From Aliiglaciecola lipolytica (GTDB lineage Bacteria > Pseudomonadota > Gammaproteobacteria > Enterobacterales > Alteromonadaceae), in the NCBI RefSeq assembly GCF_018860635.1, contig NZ_JAHKPT010000021.1:404674-468673 (forward strand): a stretch of DNA of 64,000 nucleotides. The letters are read 5' to 3'. Of the stretch, positions 27,243 to 34,942 are shown in pieces. The position numbers were made by a program, and so were the translations under genes. The notes under the pieces are model-generated. The model was not told the DNA's origin, did no database searches, and saw nothing but the letters and a program-made list of their open reading frames with translations. The number at the start of each line of letters is the position of its first letter. Position 1 is the stretch's first letter.

Positions 27243-28967
27243 TTAAGAGAGTAACTTATTAGAGTGTAAAAAGTGGCTAAAGTAGCTTTCATCTAGAGGT
27301 TTACTTAACCAATATCCTTGTATTTCATCACAGCCCATCTGGGTTAATAGATCAACTTGTTCACTCTCTTCTACACCTTCTGCTATTAGTGTCACCCCCA
27401 ATTCATTGCCAAGCTCTATAACACTTCTTACAATTGATTTGTCTGCTTTATTAAGGTGCATATTACGCACGAATGACTGATCTATTTTGAGTTTGGTTAC
27501 GGGGAAAACCTGTAAGTAACTTAAACTTGAGTAACCGGTTCCAAAATCATCGATAGCTAATTTAATGCCCATTTGGTTTAGCTGATTTAACGTGTTTATG
27601 GTATCGGCTTCTTTTGTAAACAATACCCCTTCAGTTATCTCCAATTCAAGATTTTTGGCGGCCAAGCCACTGCTTAACAACGCGCGTTTAACCATTTTTA
27701 CAAAGTTTGGTGCGGAAAATTGTTTGGGTGATATATTCACCGCAATAACAATATCTTCAAATCCCATTGCGACTATGTGTTGGGCTTTTTGACACACACT
27801 CGTCAGAATCCAATCACCTAAAGGTAAAATCAAACCGGAATGTTCAGCTAAGGGAATAAATTCAGAGGGCGAAATCCATTGTTCATTTAATTGCCATCGA
27901 ATTAATACCTCTGCCCCAATGATTCTTTTTTCTTTTAGAGAATATTGGGGTTGAAAAAACAACTGGAAATGATTGTCTACTATGGCTGAACGCATCGCAT
28001 CTTGAAGGCTGTTTTGTCGCTCTACTGATTTACCTAGCTCATTACTGAACATCATATAATCGGTAAATTCCTGACTTGCAGAGTTTTCTAGTGCAATACG
28101 AGTATTGCGGATAATTTCGTCTGCGCTTTTTCCATCTGATGGAAAACTAGTAAAACCATAATCAAGTTTGACAGAATGCTGTCCTGAAAATAGCTGGTTT
28201 TTTACCTGATTATTTATCGTTGCAACTATTTGTTTGACTGTTGCGTGGCAGTTACTTTTTTGAAAAACTAGCCCAAAACTCTTTTCAGTTAATTGGAATA
28301 AACGCACATTTTGATGTTTTTCTACACAGGTGCCTTGGAGTAAATCAGAAAGTTCTTTCATTACTTTGCGGCTGGTTTCAAAATCGTTGTCAGCCAACAA
28401 CTTGGAGTATGAGCGAATCTCTATTTGACCCACGGTAAAAGTTAATCTTTGATCCACCATTTGCTCAATAACTTGTTTAAAAACATAATGGTTATCCAAG
28501 CCTGTATCGGGGTTAATTTGGGCTTGTGAATCACGTTTTTGTTCCTCAAGTTTACGACTAGAAATATTAACCATATTAATATTCCATTGCTTTGCATTAG
28601 CATGCCACAATAATTCGCAGTCAAATGTATGTTGATTAATTTTGAATTCAAAGTGTTGTTGTTTTTCGTCTGCTAAGGCGCTGTTTTGATAATCAACTAA
28701 GTTCTTAGGTAGCAGCGACTTAGGATCATTGCCTGGATACCCTAGTTCTTTTATAAATCCCGTTGCAGTGGTGTTCATAAAAACAACTTGATTGTTTTTA
28801 TCCAGAATAATAAATAAATTTGAGGAGTGTAGCGGATATAAAGCGAGGCCCTTGTTCAGTTTAGCTTTACGTATCCAAGGTAATAATATCTTCGCCAAAA
28901 TTACAACTGCTACTACGCCTAAACTAACGAACAGTAGCGAATTGATTAACACGTTGGCCTTCCACAA
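27243..28967 (-). CDS. Membrane EAL-domain phosphodiesterase with degenerate GGDEF
   Basis: The 574-residue protein has one N-terminal membrane helix (INSLLFVSLGVVAVVILAKI), a PAS-like region, a degenerate GGDEF domain in which the signature is replaced by LTEKSFGLVF, and an EAL domain. The EAL core reads EVLIRW, with the other catalytic residues present (NISPKQF, LEITEG, DDFGTGYSS, KIDQSFV, AEGVEE), so cyclic di-GMP hydrolysis is likely and the GGDEF part is regulatory. A GTG at 28952, with GGAAGG five bases upstream, is a better start than the TTG at 28967. It probably heads the porin/PstS-like unit. Confidence 0.9.
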   Translation of the reverse strand: MWKANVLINSLLFVSLGVVAVVILAKILLPWIRKAKLNKGLALYPLHSSNLFIILDKNNQVVFMNTTATGFIKELGYPGNDPKSLLPKNLVDYQNSALADEKQQHFEFKINQHTFDCELLWHANAKQWNINMVNISSRKLEEQKRDSQAQINPDTGLDNHYVFKQVIEQMVDQRLTFTVGQIEIRSYSKLLADNDFETSRKVMKELSDLLQGTCVEKHQNVRLFQLTEKSFGLVFQKSNCHATVKQIVATINNQVKNQLFSGQHSVKLDYGFTSFPSDGKSADEIIRNTRIALENSASQEFTDYMMFSNELGKSVERQNSLQDAMRSAIVDNHFQLFFQPQYSLKEKRIIGAEVLIRWQLNEQWISPSEFIPLAEHSGLILPLGDWILTSVCQKAQHIVAMGFEDIVIAVNISPKQFSAPNFVKMVKRALLSSGLAAKNLELEITEGVLFTKEADTINTLNQLNQMGIKLAIDDFGTGYSSLSYLQVFPVTKLKIDQSFVRNMHLNKADKSIVRSVIELGNELGVTLIAEGVEESEQVDLLTQMGCDEIQGYWLSKPLDESYFSHFLHSNKLLS

Positions 28968-29449
28968 TACCCTGTTAATGGAAGCTGAATTATTAGCGAA
29001 ATTGAATTTGCCATTTAAAAGTCCTTTTTATTTGCTGTGAAAAATCTTCACCTGAAACGAATCAATAGGTTTCATTATTAAAGGTAAACGATCAGACCTC
29101 AAAGATCGAGACTTGAAGTGGATTTAATCTTCACAAAGTGGGTGAAATTACTACCTTGTGTTTATTTGTTGTAAATTACTTAAGCCCTAGTTTTGATCCT
29201 GTAAACCGTAAATTTTTGTATTATTTTAAAATCCAATTAAGTGCCTATTAACTCCCTTTTTTAGCGTATTCGCACAGCAATCAACCGAAATCACTGGTTT
29301 TAGTAAATTCTGGTTGCACTACCGAATAAAGGCTGGTAAAAAGTCAAGCCTGTTTTGAAAATTGATGTAAATATTGTTGTATTGAAAAGTTTACATGGGT
29401 TTTCTGGTTAAGTTTTTGCGTTTTTAGATGTAGGTAATCAAAGATAGTT
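28968..29449. other. Divergent intergenic region upstream of aroF
   Basis: Nearly 480 AT-rich bases separate the EAL gene from aroF. Several TGTAAA half-sites resembling the TyrR box occur, including the pair at 29366-29395. No gene or repeat is evident. Confidence 0.5.
29366..29395. promoter_or_regulatory. Possible aromatic-regulator operator (TGTAAA ... TTTACA)
   Basis: The half-sites TGTAAA (29366-29371) and TTTACA (29390-29395) are the exact arms of a TyrR box, but 18 bases lie between them instead of six. It lies 55-85 bases before aroF. The spacing argues for two half-sites or chance. Confidence 0.3.
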
Positions 29450-30541
29450 ATGTATAAAGATTTAGTAAATAATGTACACGTTAGCGCCGAAGACGTGCTA
29501 GTGACACCTGAGCAGTTAGCTCAACAGCTTCCAGTGAGCGCCAAGGCCCTTAAAGCAATCGAAGATTCCCGAGCGATTATCAGCGACATCATTCATCGTA
29601 AAGATCATCGCCTTTTAGTTATTTCCGGTCCCTGTTCAATTCATGACATTGAATCCGCTAAAGAGTATGCACTCAAGCTCAAAGAACTGCATGAGTCATG
29701 CAAAGACACACTATTTATTGTGATGCGTGTTTATTTTGAAAAGCCTAGAACTACGGTTGGTTGGAAAGGCATGATTAATGATCCGGCACTAGACGGCACA
29801 TTTAATATCGAAGCCGGTTTGCGCAAAGCCCGTGAACTGCTGATTTGGTTGGCTGATTTGGAAATTCCACTTGCCACTGAAGCATTAGATCCCATTAGCC
29901 CACAATACTTAGCTGAGTTATTTAGTTGGTCGGCAATTGGGGCGAGAACATCTGAATCTCAAACTCACAGAGAAATGGCCAGTGGCTTGTCTATGCCGGT
30001 TGGCTTTAAAAATGGTACTGACGGTAGTTTAGGAATCGCGATTAATGCGCTGCAATCTGCTGCTTCAGGTCATAGTTTTATGGGCATCAATAAGCAAGGA
30101 CAAGTCAGTGTAATTAAAACCCAGGGTAACCCTGATGGTCACATTATATTGCGCGGTGGTAAGCAGCCTAATTACGACTCTGTGTGTGTATCCGAATGTG
30201 AAATCGAATTGAAAAAGTCCAATTTACACGCTGGTCTAGTTGTTGATTGTAGTCATGCTAATTCAAGTAAAGATTATCGTCGTCAGCCGTTGGTAGCGCA
30301 AAATGTGGTTAACCAGATTTTGGAAGGCAATCAATCAATTATTGGTATCATGTTGGAAAGTCATTTACGTGCTGGCAATCAAAAAAGTGACGGCAAGCTA
30401 CCGGGTGAGCTAGAATACGGCATCTCCATAACTGATGGTTGCATCGGTTGGGAAGATACTGAAGATTTGATTAATCGGTCTAGAGAAAAACTCATTACGG
30501 TATTGCCAATGAGATTAAATAAATTTAAAGATTCTGCTTAA
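29450..30541 (+). CDS. aroF: 3-deoxy-7-phosphoheptulonate synthase (DAHP synthase), class I
   Basis: The 363-residue enzyme condenses phosphoenolpyruvate and erythrose 4-phosphate in the first step of the shikimate pathway. It contains LLVISGPCSIHD, MRVYFEKPRTTVGWKG, IGARTSESQTHREMASGLS and the metal-binding VVDCSHANSSKDY. Tandem position 12 bases before tyrA matches the E. coli aroF-tyrA operon, pointing to the tyrosine-sensitive isoenzyme, though the effector cannot be read directly from sequence. Confidence 0.95.
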   Translation: MYKDLVNNVHVSAEDVLVTPEQLAQQLPVSAKALKAIEDSRAIISDIIHRKDHRLLVISGPCSIHDIESAKEYALKLKELHESCKDTLFIVMRVYFEKPRTTVGWKGMINDPALDGTFNIEAGLRKARELLIWLADLEIPLATEALDPISPQYLAELFSWSAIGARTSESQTHREMASGLSMPVGFKNGTDGSLGIAINALQSAASGHSFMGINKQGQVSVIKTQGNPDGHIILRGGKQPNYDSVCVSECEIELKKSNLHAGLVVDCSHANSSKDYRRQPLVAQNVVNQILEGNQSIIGIMLESHLRAGNQKSDGKLPGELEYGISITDGCIGWEDTEDLINRSREKLITVLPMRLNKFKDSA

Positions 30542-30553
30542 GGTAAAACTAGC

Positions 30554-31699
30554 ATGCCAGACAAACCCATTTCGCTTGATGAATTACGCGTCAAAATTGA
30601 CAAATTAGATAGCCAATTGGTCGATATACTGGCTCAACGAGCCAGTTTGACCACTCAAGTTGGCGAGTTTAAGAGTCGCACTGGTATGCCTATTTATGTT
30701 CCTACGCGGGAAGCTGAACTGATTGCAAAACGCCGAGACGAAGCACAAGACAAAGGCGTTCCGCCAAATTTAATCGAAGATTTGCTACGCAGAATAATGC
30801 GAGAGTCATACCAAACTCAGAATAACCAATATCTGTGTAAAGCCCCTGAAATTAAAAAAATTGTGGTAGTCGGTGGAGCAGGGGCTTTGGGACGTATTTT
30901 TGTGGATATGTTTACCCGAAGTGGCTATGCAGTGACCGTGCTAGAACAAAGCGATTGGCCAAATGCTGCGGATATACTCGCTAACAGTGAGTTAGTGTTG
31001 GTAGCAGTGCCTATCAAAATAACTGAATCTATTATTCAAAAACTAGGTCCATTATTGCCGGAAAATTGTATTTTAGCCGATGTGACTAGTACTAAGCTTA
31101 ACCCGCTCAAAGCTATGATGGCCTGCCACAAAGGGCCTGTTGTTGGCTTACATCCTATGTTTGGTCCAGATGTACAAAGCTTGGTAAAACAAGTGGTTGT
31201 GGTGTGCGATGGAAGACAACCTGAAACATATCAATGGTTGGTTGAACAAATCAAAATCTGGGGTGCTATCGTGCATGAAAGCACGGCAAAAGAGCACGAT
31301 GATGCCATGGCATTTATTCAGGTAATGCGCCATTTCAGTAGTTTTGTGTATGGCGCTCACTTAGCCGGTGAAGATCCTGATCTGAATCAGTTAGTTGCCT
31401 TTAGTTCGCCTATTTACCGCCTAGAGTTGGCAATGGTTGGCCGATTATTCGCGCAAGATCCCGAGTTATACGCAGATATCATTTTCACCAATGCTGAAAG
31501 TATAGGTTTGCTTAAACGTTTCCGTGATCGTTTCGATGATGCTTTAAAACTATTAGAAGAAGGTGACAAAGGTGAATTTGTTAAACAATTCTTTAGTATC
31601 GGACATTGGTTTGGCCCTTACGCCAAGCAATGTTTGGTTAGCAGTAAAAAGCTATTATTGAAGGCCGACGATGACAGAGTTATGGATGTTAATTCCTAA
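30554..31699 (+). CDS. tyrA: Bifunctional chorismate mutase/prephenate dehydrogenase TyrA
   Basis: The 381-residue protein has an AroQ chorismate mutase domain ([20 protein letters not shown], about 1-90) and a prephenate dehydrogenase domain with the NAD-binding [16 protein letters not shown] and the catalytic region [24 protein letters not shown]. It makes 4-hydroxyphenylpyruvate for tyrosine. Cotranscribed with aroF, terminated by a bidirectional hairpin shared with pheA. Confidence 0.97.
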   Translation: MPDKPISLDELRVKIDKLDSQLVDILAQRASLTTQVGEFKSRTGMPIYVPTREAELIAKRRDEAQDKGVPPNLIEDLLRRIMRESYQTQNNQYLCKAPEIKKIVVVGGAGALGRIFVDMFTRSGYAVTVLEQSDWPNAADILANSELVLVAVPIKITESIIQKLGPLLPENCILADVTSTKLNPLKAMMACHKGPVVGLHPMFGPDVQSLVKQVVVVCDGRQPETYQWLVEQIKIWGAIVHESTAKEHDDAMAFIQVMRHFSSFVYGAHLAGEDPDLNQLVAFSSPIYRLELAMVGRLFAQDPELYADIIFTNAESIGLLKRFRDRFDDALKLLEEGDKGEFVKQFFSIGHWFGPYAKQCLVSSKKLLLKADDDRVMDVNS

Positions 31700-31731
31700 C
31701 ATTAGGTAGATGTTACAGTTTTTGCGTTAAC

Positions 31732-31762
31732 AAAAAAATGCCCCTATTAGGGGCATTTTTTA
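31732..31762. terminator. Bidirectional terminator between tyrA and pheA
   Basis: TGCCCCT and AGGGGCA form the stem (ATT loop), flanked by seven A residues on the left and six T residues on the right, serving both converging operons. Confidence 0.93.
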
Positions 31763-31774
31763 TGCCTTGCAGTA

Positions 31775-32956
31775 CTAAGCCGTTAAGGCGTTTACTGCGG
31801 CGACTTTAGTCGCATTTATTTCTTCATTAGGGTAACAGCCAAGCACCTTAAAGTATCGGGTCGTTGCTGCTAATTCTTCTAGGGTTTTTTGCATCGGCCC
31901 ATCTTGTACATTACCTTCTACATCAATATAAAACATCTCTTCCCATGGGTTGCCCGTGATTGGTCGAGATTCTAATTTGGTCATATTGATTTGATTATTT
32001 TTAATAATCAATAAAGCATCAACTAGGGCCCCTGGTTTTTGCACTGTTGACATAACTAACGTCGTTTTAGCAGGCACTTGTAATGGTACTTTCACTGCAT
32101 TTCTAGCGACAACAATAAAGCGGCTATGATTTTCTTTTTGATTAGCCAGATTCGACTTTATTGCAGCTAAGCCGTAAAGCTTACCTCCCGCCTCACTGCC
32201 AATTGCTGCCACAGATTCACTATTAAGTTGATTAACCATTAACATTGCTGCCGAGGTACTGGCACAGGGTTTAACTTCTACATTCCCTAATTCTGCTAAA
32301 AAATAACTGCACTGAGCAAAGACTTGAGGGTGGGCATACAGTGTTTTTATTTTGCTAATATCCGTATCTGTTGATGCTAACAATGAATGATTTATCGGAT
32401 GAGTTAGCTCACCAACAATTGACAAGCTAGTATGCTGCAGTAAATCGTAAACTTCGTTGATACTGCCCGATGTTGTGTTTTCGATAGGTAGTACCGCATA
32501 GTCAGCTTGATTAGATTCCACTTTTTCGACAATTTCTGCAAAACTAGAACAGCCAATTTCTAACAATTCGCCAGCTCTTCTAGAAAAGTATTTTTGTGTC
32601 GCTAAATAACTGTACGACCCTTTATCACCTAAAAATGCAACACGGCTCAATGGCAGACGACTACCTGGATTGGCTCGTTCCGCTAACAGTGCCTGCTGGT
32701 TGAGTACAGAATCTTCAATCACTACGTGGAATATTTGCGTGACGTAATGTGGATCTAGGCCATACTCTTGTCCTTTTTTGATCAACCTGATCAAAAGCTC
32801 TTCTTCTCGTATATGATCTCTAACCGGAATTTGATTGCGAATTTTTGTTTCCGCAACACTGTTGGTATATTGTTGACGTTTTGCCAACATCTCCAGTAAC
32901 TCGGAGTCAAGAGCGGTAATTTGTTCTCGTAATTTTTGTAGTTCTGAGGTCGACAT
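31775..32956 (-). CDS. pheA: Bifunctional chorismate mutase/prephenate dehydratase PheA
   Basis: The 393-residue enzyme has an AroQ mutase domain (LQKLREQITALDSELLEMLA), a prephenate dehydratase domain (VAFLGDKGSYSYLATQKYF, LPIENTTSGSINEVYDLL) and a C-terminal ACT domain with the phenylalanine-binding GALVDALL and ESRP motifs, so feedback inhibition by phenylalanine is expected. The ATG at 32956 was chosen; a GTG at 32965 is in frame. Upstream lies a perfect hairpin and a short aromatic-rich open frame that may form an attenuator. Convergent with aroF-tyrA as in E. coli. Confidence 0.96.
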   Translation of the reverse strand: MSTSELQKLREQITALDSELLEMLAKRQQYTNSVAETKIRNQIPVRDHIREEELLIRLIKKGQEYGLDPHYVTQIFHVVIEDSVLNQQALLAERANPGSRLPLSRVAFLGDKGSYSYLATQKYFSRRAGELLEIGCSSFAEIVEKVESNQADYAVLPIENTTSGSINEVYDLLQHTSLSIVGELTHPINHSLLASTDTDISKIKTLYAHPQVFAQCSYFLAELGNVEVKPCASTSAAMLMVNQLNSESVAAIGSEAGGKLYGLAAIKSNLANQKENHSRFIVVARNAVKVPLQVPAKTTLVMSTVQKPGALVDALLIIKNNQINMTKLESRPITGNPWEEMFYIDVEGNVQDGPMQKTLEELAATTRYFKVLGCYPNEEINATKVAAVNALTA

Positions 32957-32983
32957 AAAATTCACTTTATTTAAACTATAAAT

Positions 32984-33011
32984 GCAAAGCCTCCAACTAT
33001 GGAGGCTTTGC
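32984..33011 (-). promoter_or_regulatory. Perfect hairpin in the pheA leader
   Basis: GCAAAGCCTCC and GGAGGCTTTGC are perfect 11-bp arms around a six-base loop. It ends 27 bases before the pheA ATG. It is followed on the minus strand by ATTTATAGTTT, a weak U tract, so it could be an attenuator or a hairpin acting on initiation. Confidence 0.6.
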
Positions 33012-33017
33012 AGAAAA

Positions 33018-33155
33018 CTAGTGGATTATCATATTTTCCCATTGGCCGTGGATAAAAGTAATGAAACCGGTTTTGAGCGCCTTTTTCAGGTAAATATAAT
33101 AACTATCTGTAAGTTCTTCAAAGGAGTAAAGAAACCAGTTGCAAGCTAGCTTCAT
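33018..33155 (-). CDS. Possible 45-residue aromatic-rich leader peptide of pheA
   Basis: An ATG at 33155 opens 45 codons ending in TAG at 33018, seven bases before the leader hairpin. The peptide starts MKLACNWFLYSFEELTDSYY and contains 4 Phe, 4 Tyr and 2 Trp, with Phe codons at positions 8, 12, 31 and 34. E. coli pheA is controlled by a Phe-rich 15-residue leader peptide; this one is longer and the Phe codons are less clustered. No strong ribosome site is visible. It may be a leader peptide, an independent small protein or chance. Confidence 0.35.
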   Translation of the reverse strand: MKLACNWFLYSFEELTDSYYIYLKKALKTGFITFIHGQWENMIIH

Positions 33156-33264
33156 CACTGGATTTGATAGTGGTGAGCAGAATCTATTAATTCAACGCCA
33201 TATTGTCAATCGCAAGATGATATTAGTTATTGCTAATTTCAATGTAACTTCGTTGAATTAACCG

Positions 33265-34065
33265 TTAACTACCTAACAAAGTGGCAAGAATTTTACGTAC
33301 CTCTTGTGCTTCAAAGGGTTTGTCACATAACGCGTTAACACCGGTATGTTGGATATTCGCCATGTGAGCACTATTGGTGGCTTCTGAGGTTACCATAATA
33401 ATTGGAATATGCGAGGTGTCCGGATTAAATCGGATATACTCAGATAATTCACGACCATCCATTTCTGGCATATTGTAGTCAGTGACAACCAAGTCGAAAA
33501 TATTATCTTTGAGCAGAGTCAGTGCTGTTGCGCCATTTTCAGCTTCTTTAATATTGCTTAATCCCATGCCCTCCAATACGCGGTGAATATGATTTCTCGC
33601 CAAACGACTGTCATCCACTAATAGCACTCGCACATCCTTAATATCGTACAATTCTAAATCCAATTCTTCAGAATTAATTAAGTCTAGAGTGGCATTTAAT
33701 GCTCTTGCTAGATGCAAGGGTTCAAAAGGCTTAGGTAAAATGGCTGCGACACCGGCCTGTTTAAATTCTTCTAATTTGGCGACGCGATTTTCACTACTCA
33801 CTAACATAAAAGGAATTGAGGCTGTTTCCACGTTACCTTTAATGTGTTTTATTAAATCTAAACCTGTTCCATCTTCAAAATACATAGCACTTACCACCAC
33901 ATCACTACCGTGAGATCTTAGTACGCTTTTAGCTTCTGCAAGAGTGGAGACAGAATCTACGGAGCCGACATTTTCTTTGATTAACAAAGATGAAATGATT
34001 TTTCTTTGGGTGTCAGATGGCTCAATTAGTAGAATATTGACGTCGCTCAACGAAATATGGTTCAT
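33265..34065 (-). CDS. Tandem receiver-domain response regulator with degenerate first domain
   Basis: The 266-residue protein is two CheY-like receivers with no output domain. In the first (about 8-125) the acidic pocket reads LLIEPS and the phosphoacceptor Asp is replaced by Ala (VVVSAMYFEDGTG). The second (about 145-266) is intact: VLLVDDS, VVTDYNMPEMDG, MVTSEA and CDKPFE. The first is therefore probably a binding pseudo-receiver. It lies 27 bases behind yciH and close to a divergent STAS/PP2C partner-switching pair, with which it may work. Confidence 0.88.
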   Translation of the reverse strand: MNHISLSDVNILLIEPSDTQRKIISSLLIKENVGSVDSVSTLAEAKSVLRSHGSDVVVSAMYFEDGTGLDLIKHIKGNVETASIPFMLVSSENRVAKLEEFKQAGVAAILPKPFEPLHLARALNATLDLINSEELDLELYDIKDVRVLLVDDSRLARNHIHRVLEGMGLSNIKEAENGATALTLLKDNIFDLVVTDYNMPEMDGRELSEYIRFNPDTSHIPIIMVTSEATNSAHMANIQHTGVNALCDKPFEAQEVRKILATLLGS

Positions 34066-34092
34066 AAAAATCCTGAAGTGATGTTGTAAAGG

Positions 34093-34416
34093 TTAACCGC
34101 CTGCAAGTTTGACTGTTAGACCTTTTTTCTCTAGAAGCAGTTTAATTTTATCGCGATTATCACCTTGGATTTCGATCACGCCGTTTTTAATAGCGCCGCC
34201 TGTTCCACAGCTTTTCTTTAACTCAGAACATAGATTTTTTAAAGCCTCTGCTGGTAAGTCAACGCCATCTATGGTGGTCACACCTTTACCTTTCCGGCCT
34301 TTGGTTTCGCGGCGAATCCTGACTATCCCATCAGTGTTTTTTGATTTCGGTTGTTCTTTTACTTGAGGTTCTAATCTACCGATGCCGGTGCTGTATACAA
34401 GATTATTTTGTGACAT
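34093..34416 (-). CDS. yciH: SUI1/eIF1-like translation factor YciH
   Basis: The ATG at 34416 gives 107 residues (MSQNNLVYSTGIGRLEP) that align with E. coli YciH throughout: VRIRRETKGRKGKGVTTIDGV, CGTGGAIKNGVIEIQGDNR, KKGLTVKLAGG. The SUI1 fold helps start-codon fidelity in eukaryotes and archaea; the bacterial role is less defined. A longer frame from a GTG at 34467 is unlikely. It precedes the tandem-receiver gene in the same direction. Confidence 0.93.
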   Translation of the reverse strand: MSQNNLVYSTGIGRLEPQVKEQPKSKNTDGIVRIRRETKGRKGKGVTTIDGVDLPAEALKNLCSELKKSCGTGGAIKNGVIEIQGDNRDKIKLLLEKKGLTVKLAGG

Positions 34417-34622
34417 ATGTGAAATAATTGAATCTAAGGATATCTCCAGTTTAGACAAAAAATGCACCTATTAAAACCACATCAGAATGATCAATGCATT
34501 TAACTGGTACAAACTAACTCGCTGAAACATATTTATCTTGGCTATACTAAAAAGAGTTGCCAAATAGAATCTGTGTGCGAAAGTAGGGGCAATTTAGCAA
34601 GAAGTAAAAAATGGAGTCACAA

Positions 34623-34928
34623 ATGAGCTTGGAGACCCGCCCCGGTGACGGAGGAAAAGAGCTAATAATCTACATGGAAGAAAAATTCGATTTTGGCAAA
34701 GTACAAGAATTTAGAGACGCTTATTTATCCGCTTCAAATGATGTTGAAACAATCATAGTAGACCTGTCGAATACAGAATACATGGACAGTTCCGCATTAG
34801 GTATGTTGTTGAATATGCAAAAAGCGATGGAGGATAAAGTTACCACCTTTAAAATTGCTAACAGTCGTCCACAAGTGGCTAAAATTTTAAAGATTTCACG
34901 TTTTGATAAAAAGTTCGATATGACCTAG
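34623..34928 (+). CDS. STAS-domain anti-sigma factor antagonist (HsbA/CrsA-like)
   Basis: The ATG at 34623, with GGAG five bases upstream, gives 101 residues; the ATG at 34611 is less well placed. The STAS core (VETIIVDLSNTEYMDSSALGMLL) has the conserved serine (DSSALG) that is the phosphorylation switch in SpoIIAA-like proteins. It is followed 14 bases later by a REC-PP2C-HATPase protein, exactly the pair described as HsbA-HsbR in Pseudomonas and CrsA-CrsR in Shewanella. It should bind an anti-sigma domain when unphosphorylated. Confidence 0.92.
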   Translation: MSLETRPGDGGKELIIYMEEKFDFGKVQEFRDAYLSASNDVETIIVDLSNTEYMDSSALGMLLNMQKAMEDKVTTFKIANSRPQVAKILKISRFDKKFDMT

Positions 34929-34942
34929 ATGAGTCAATACCT

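Noticed and set aside
33060-33092. Plus-strand frame reading MKPVLSAFFR that resembles a Phe leader peptide
   Set aside because: It is on the strand opposite to pheA, has no downstream plus-strand target, and is antisense to the stronger minus-strand frame.
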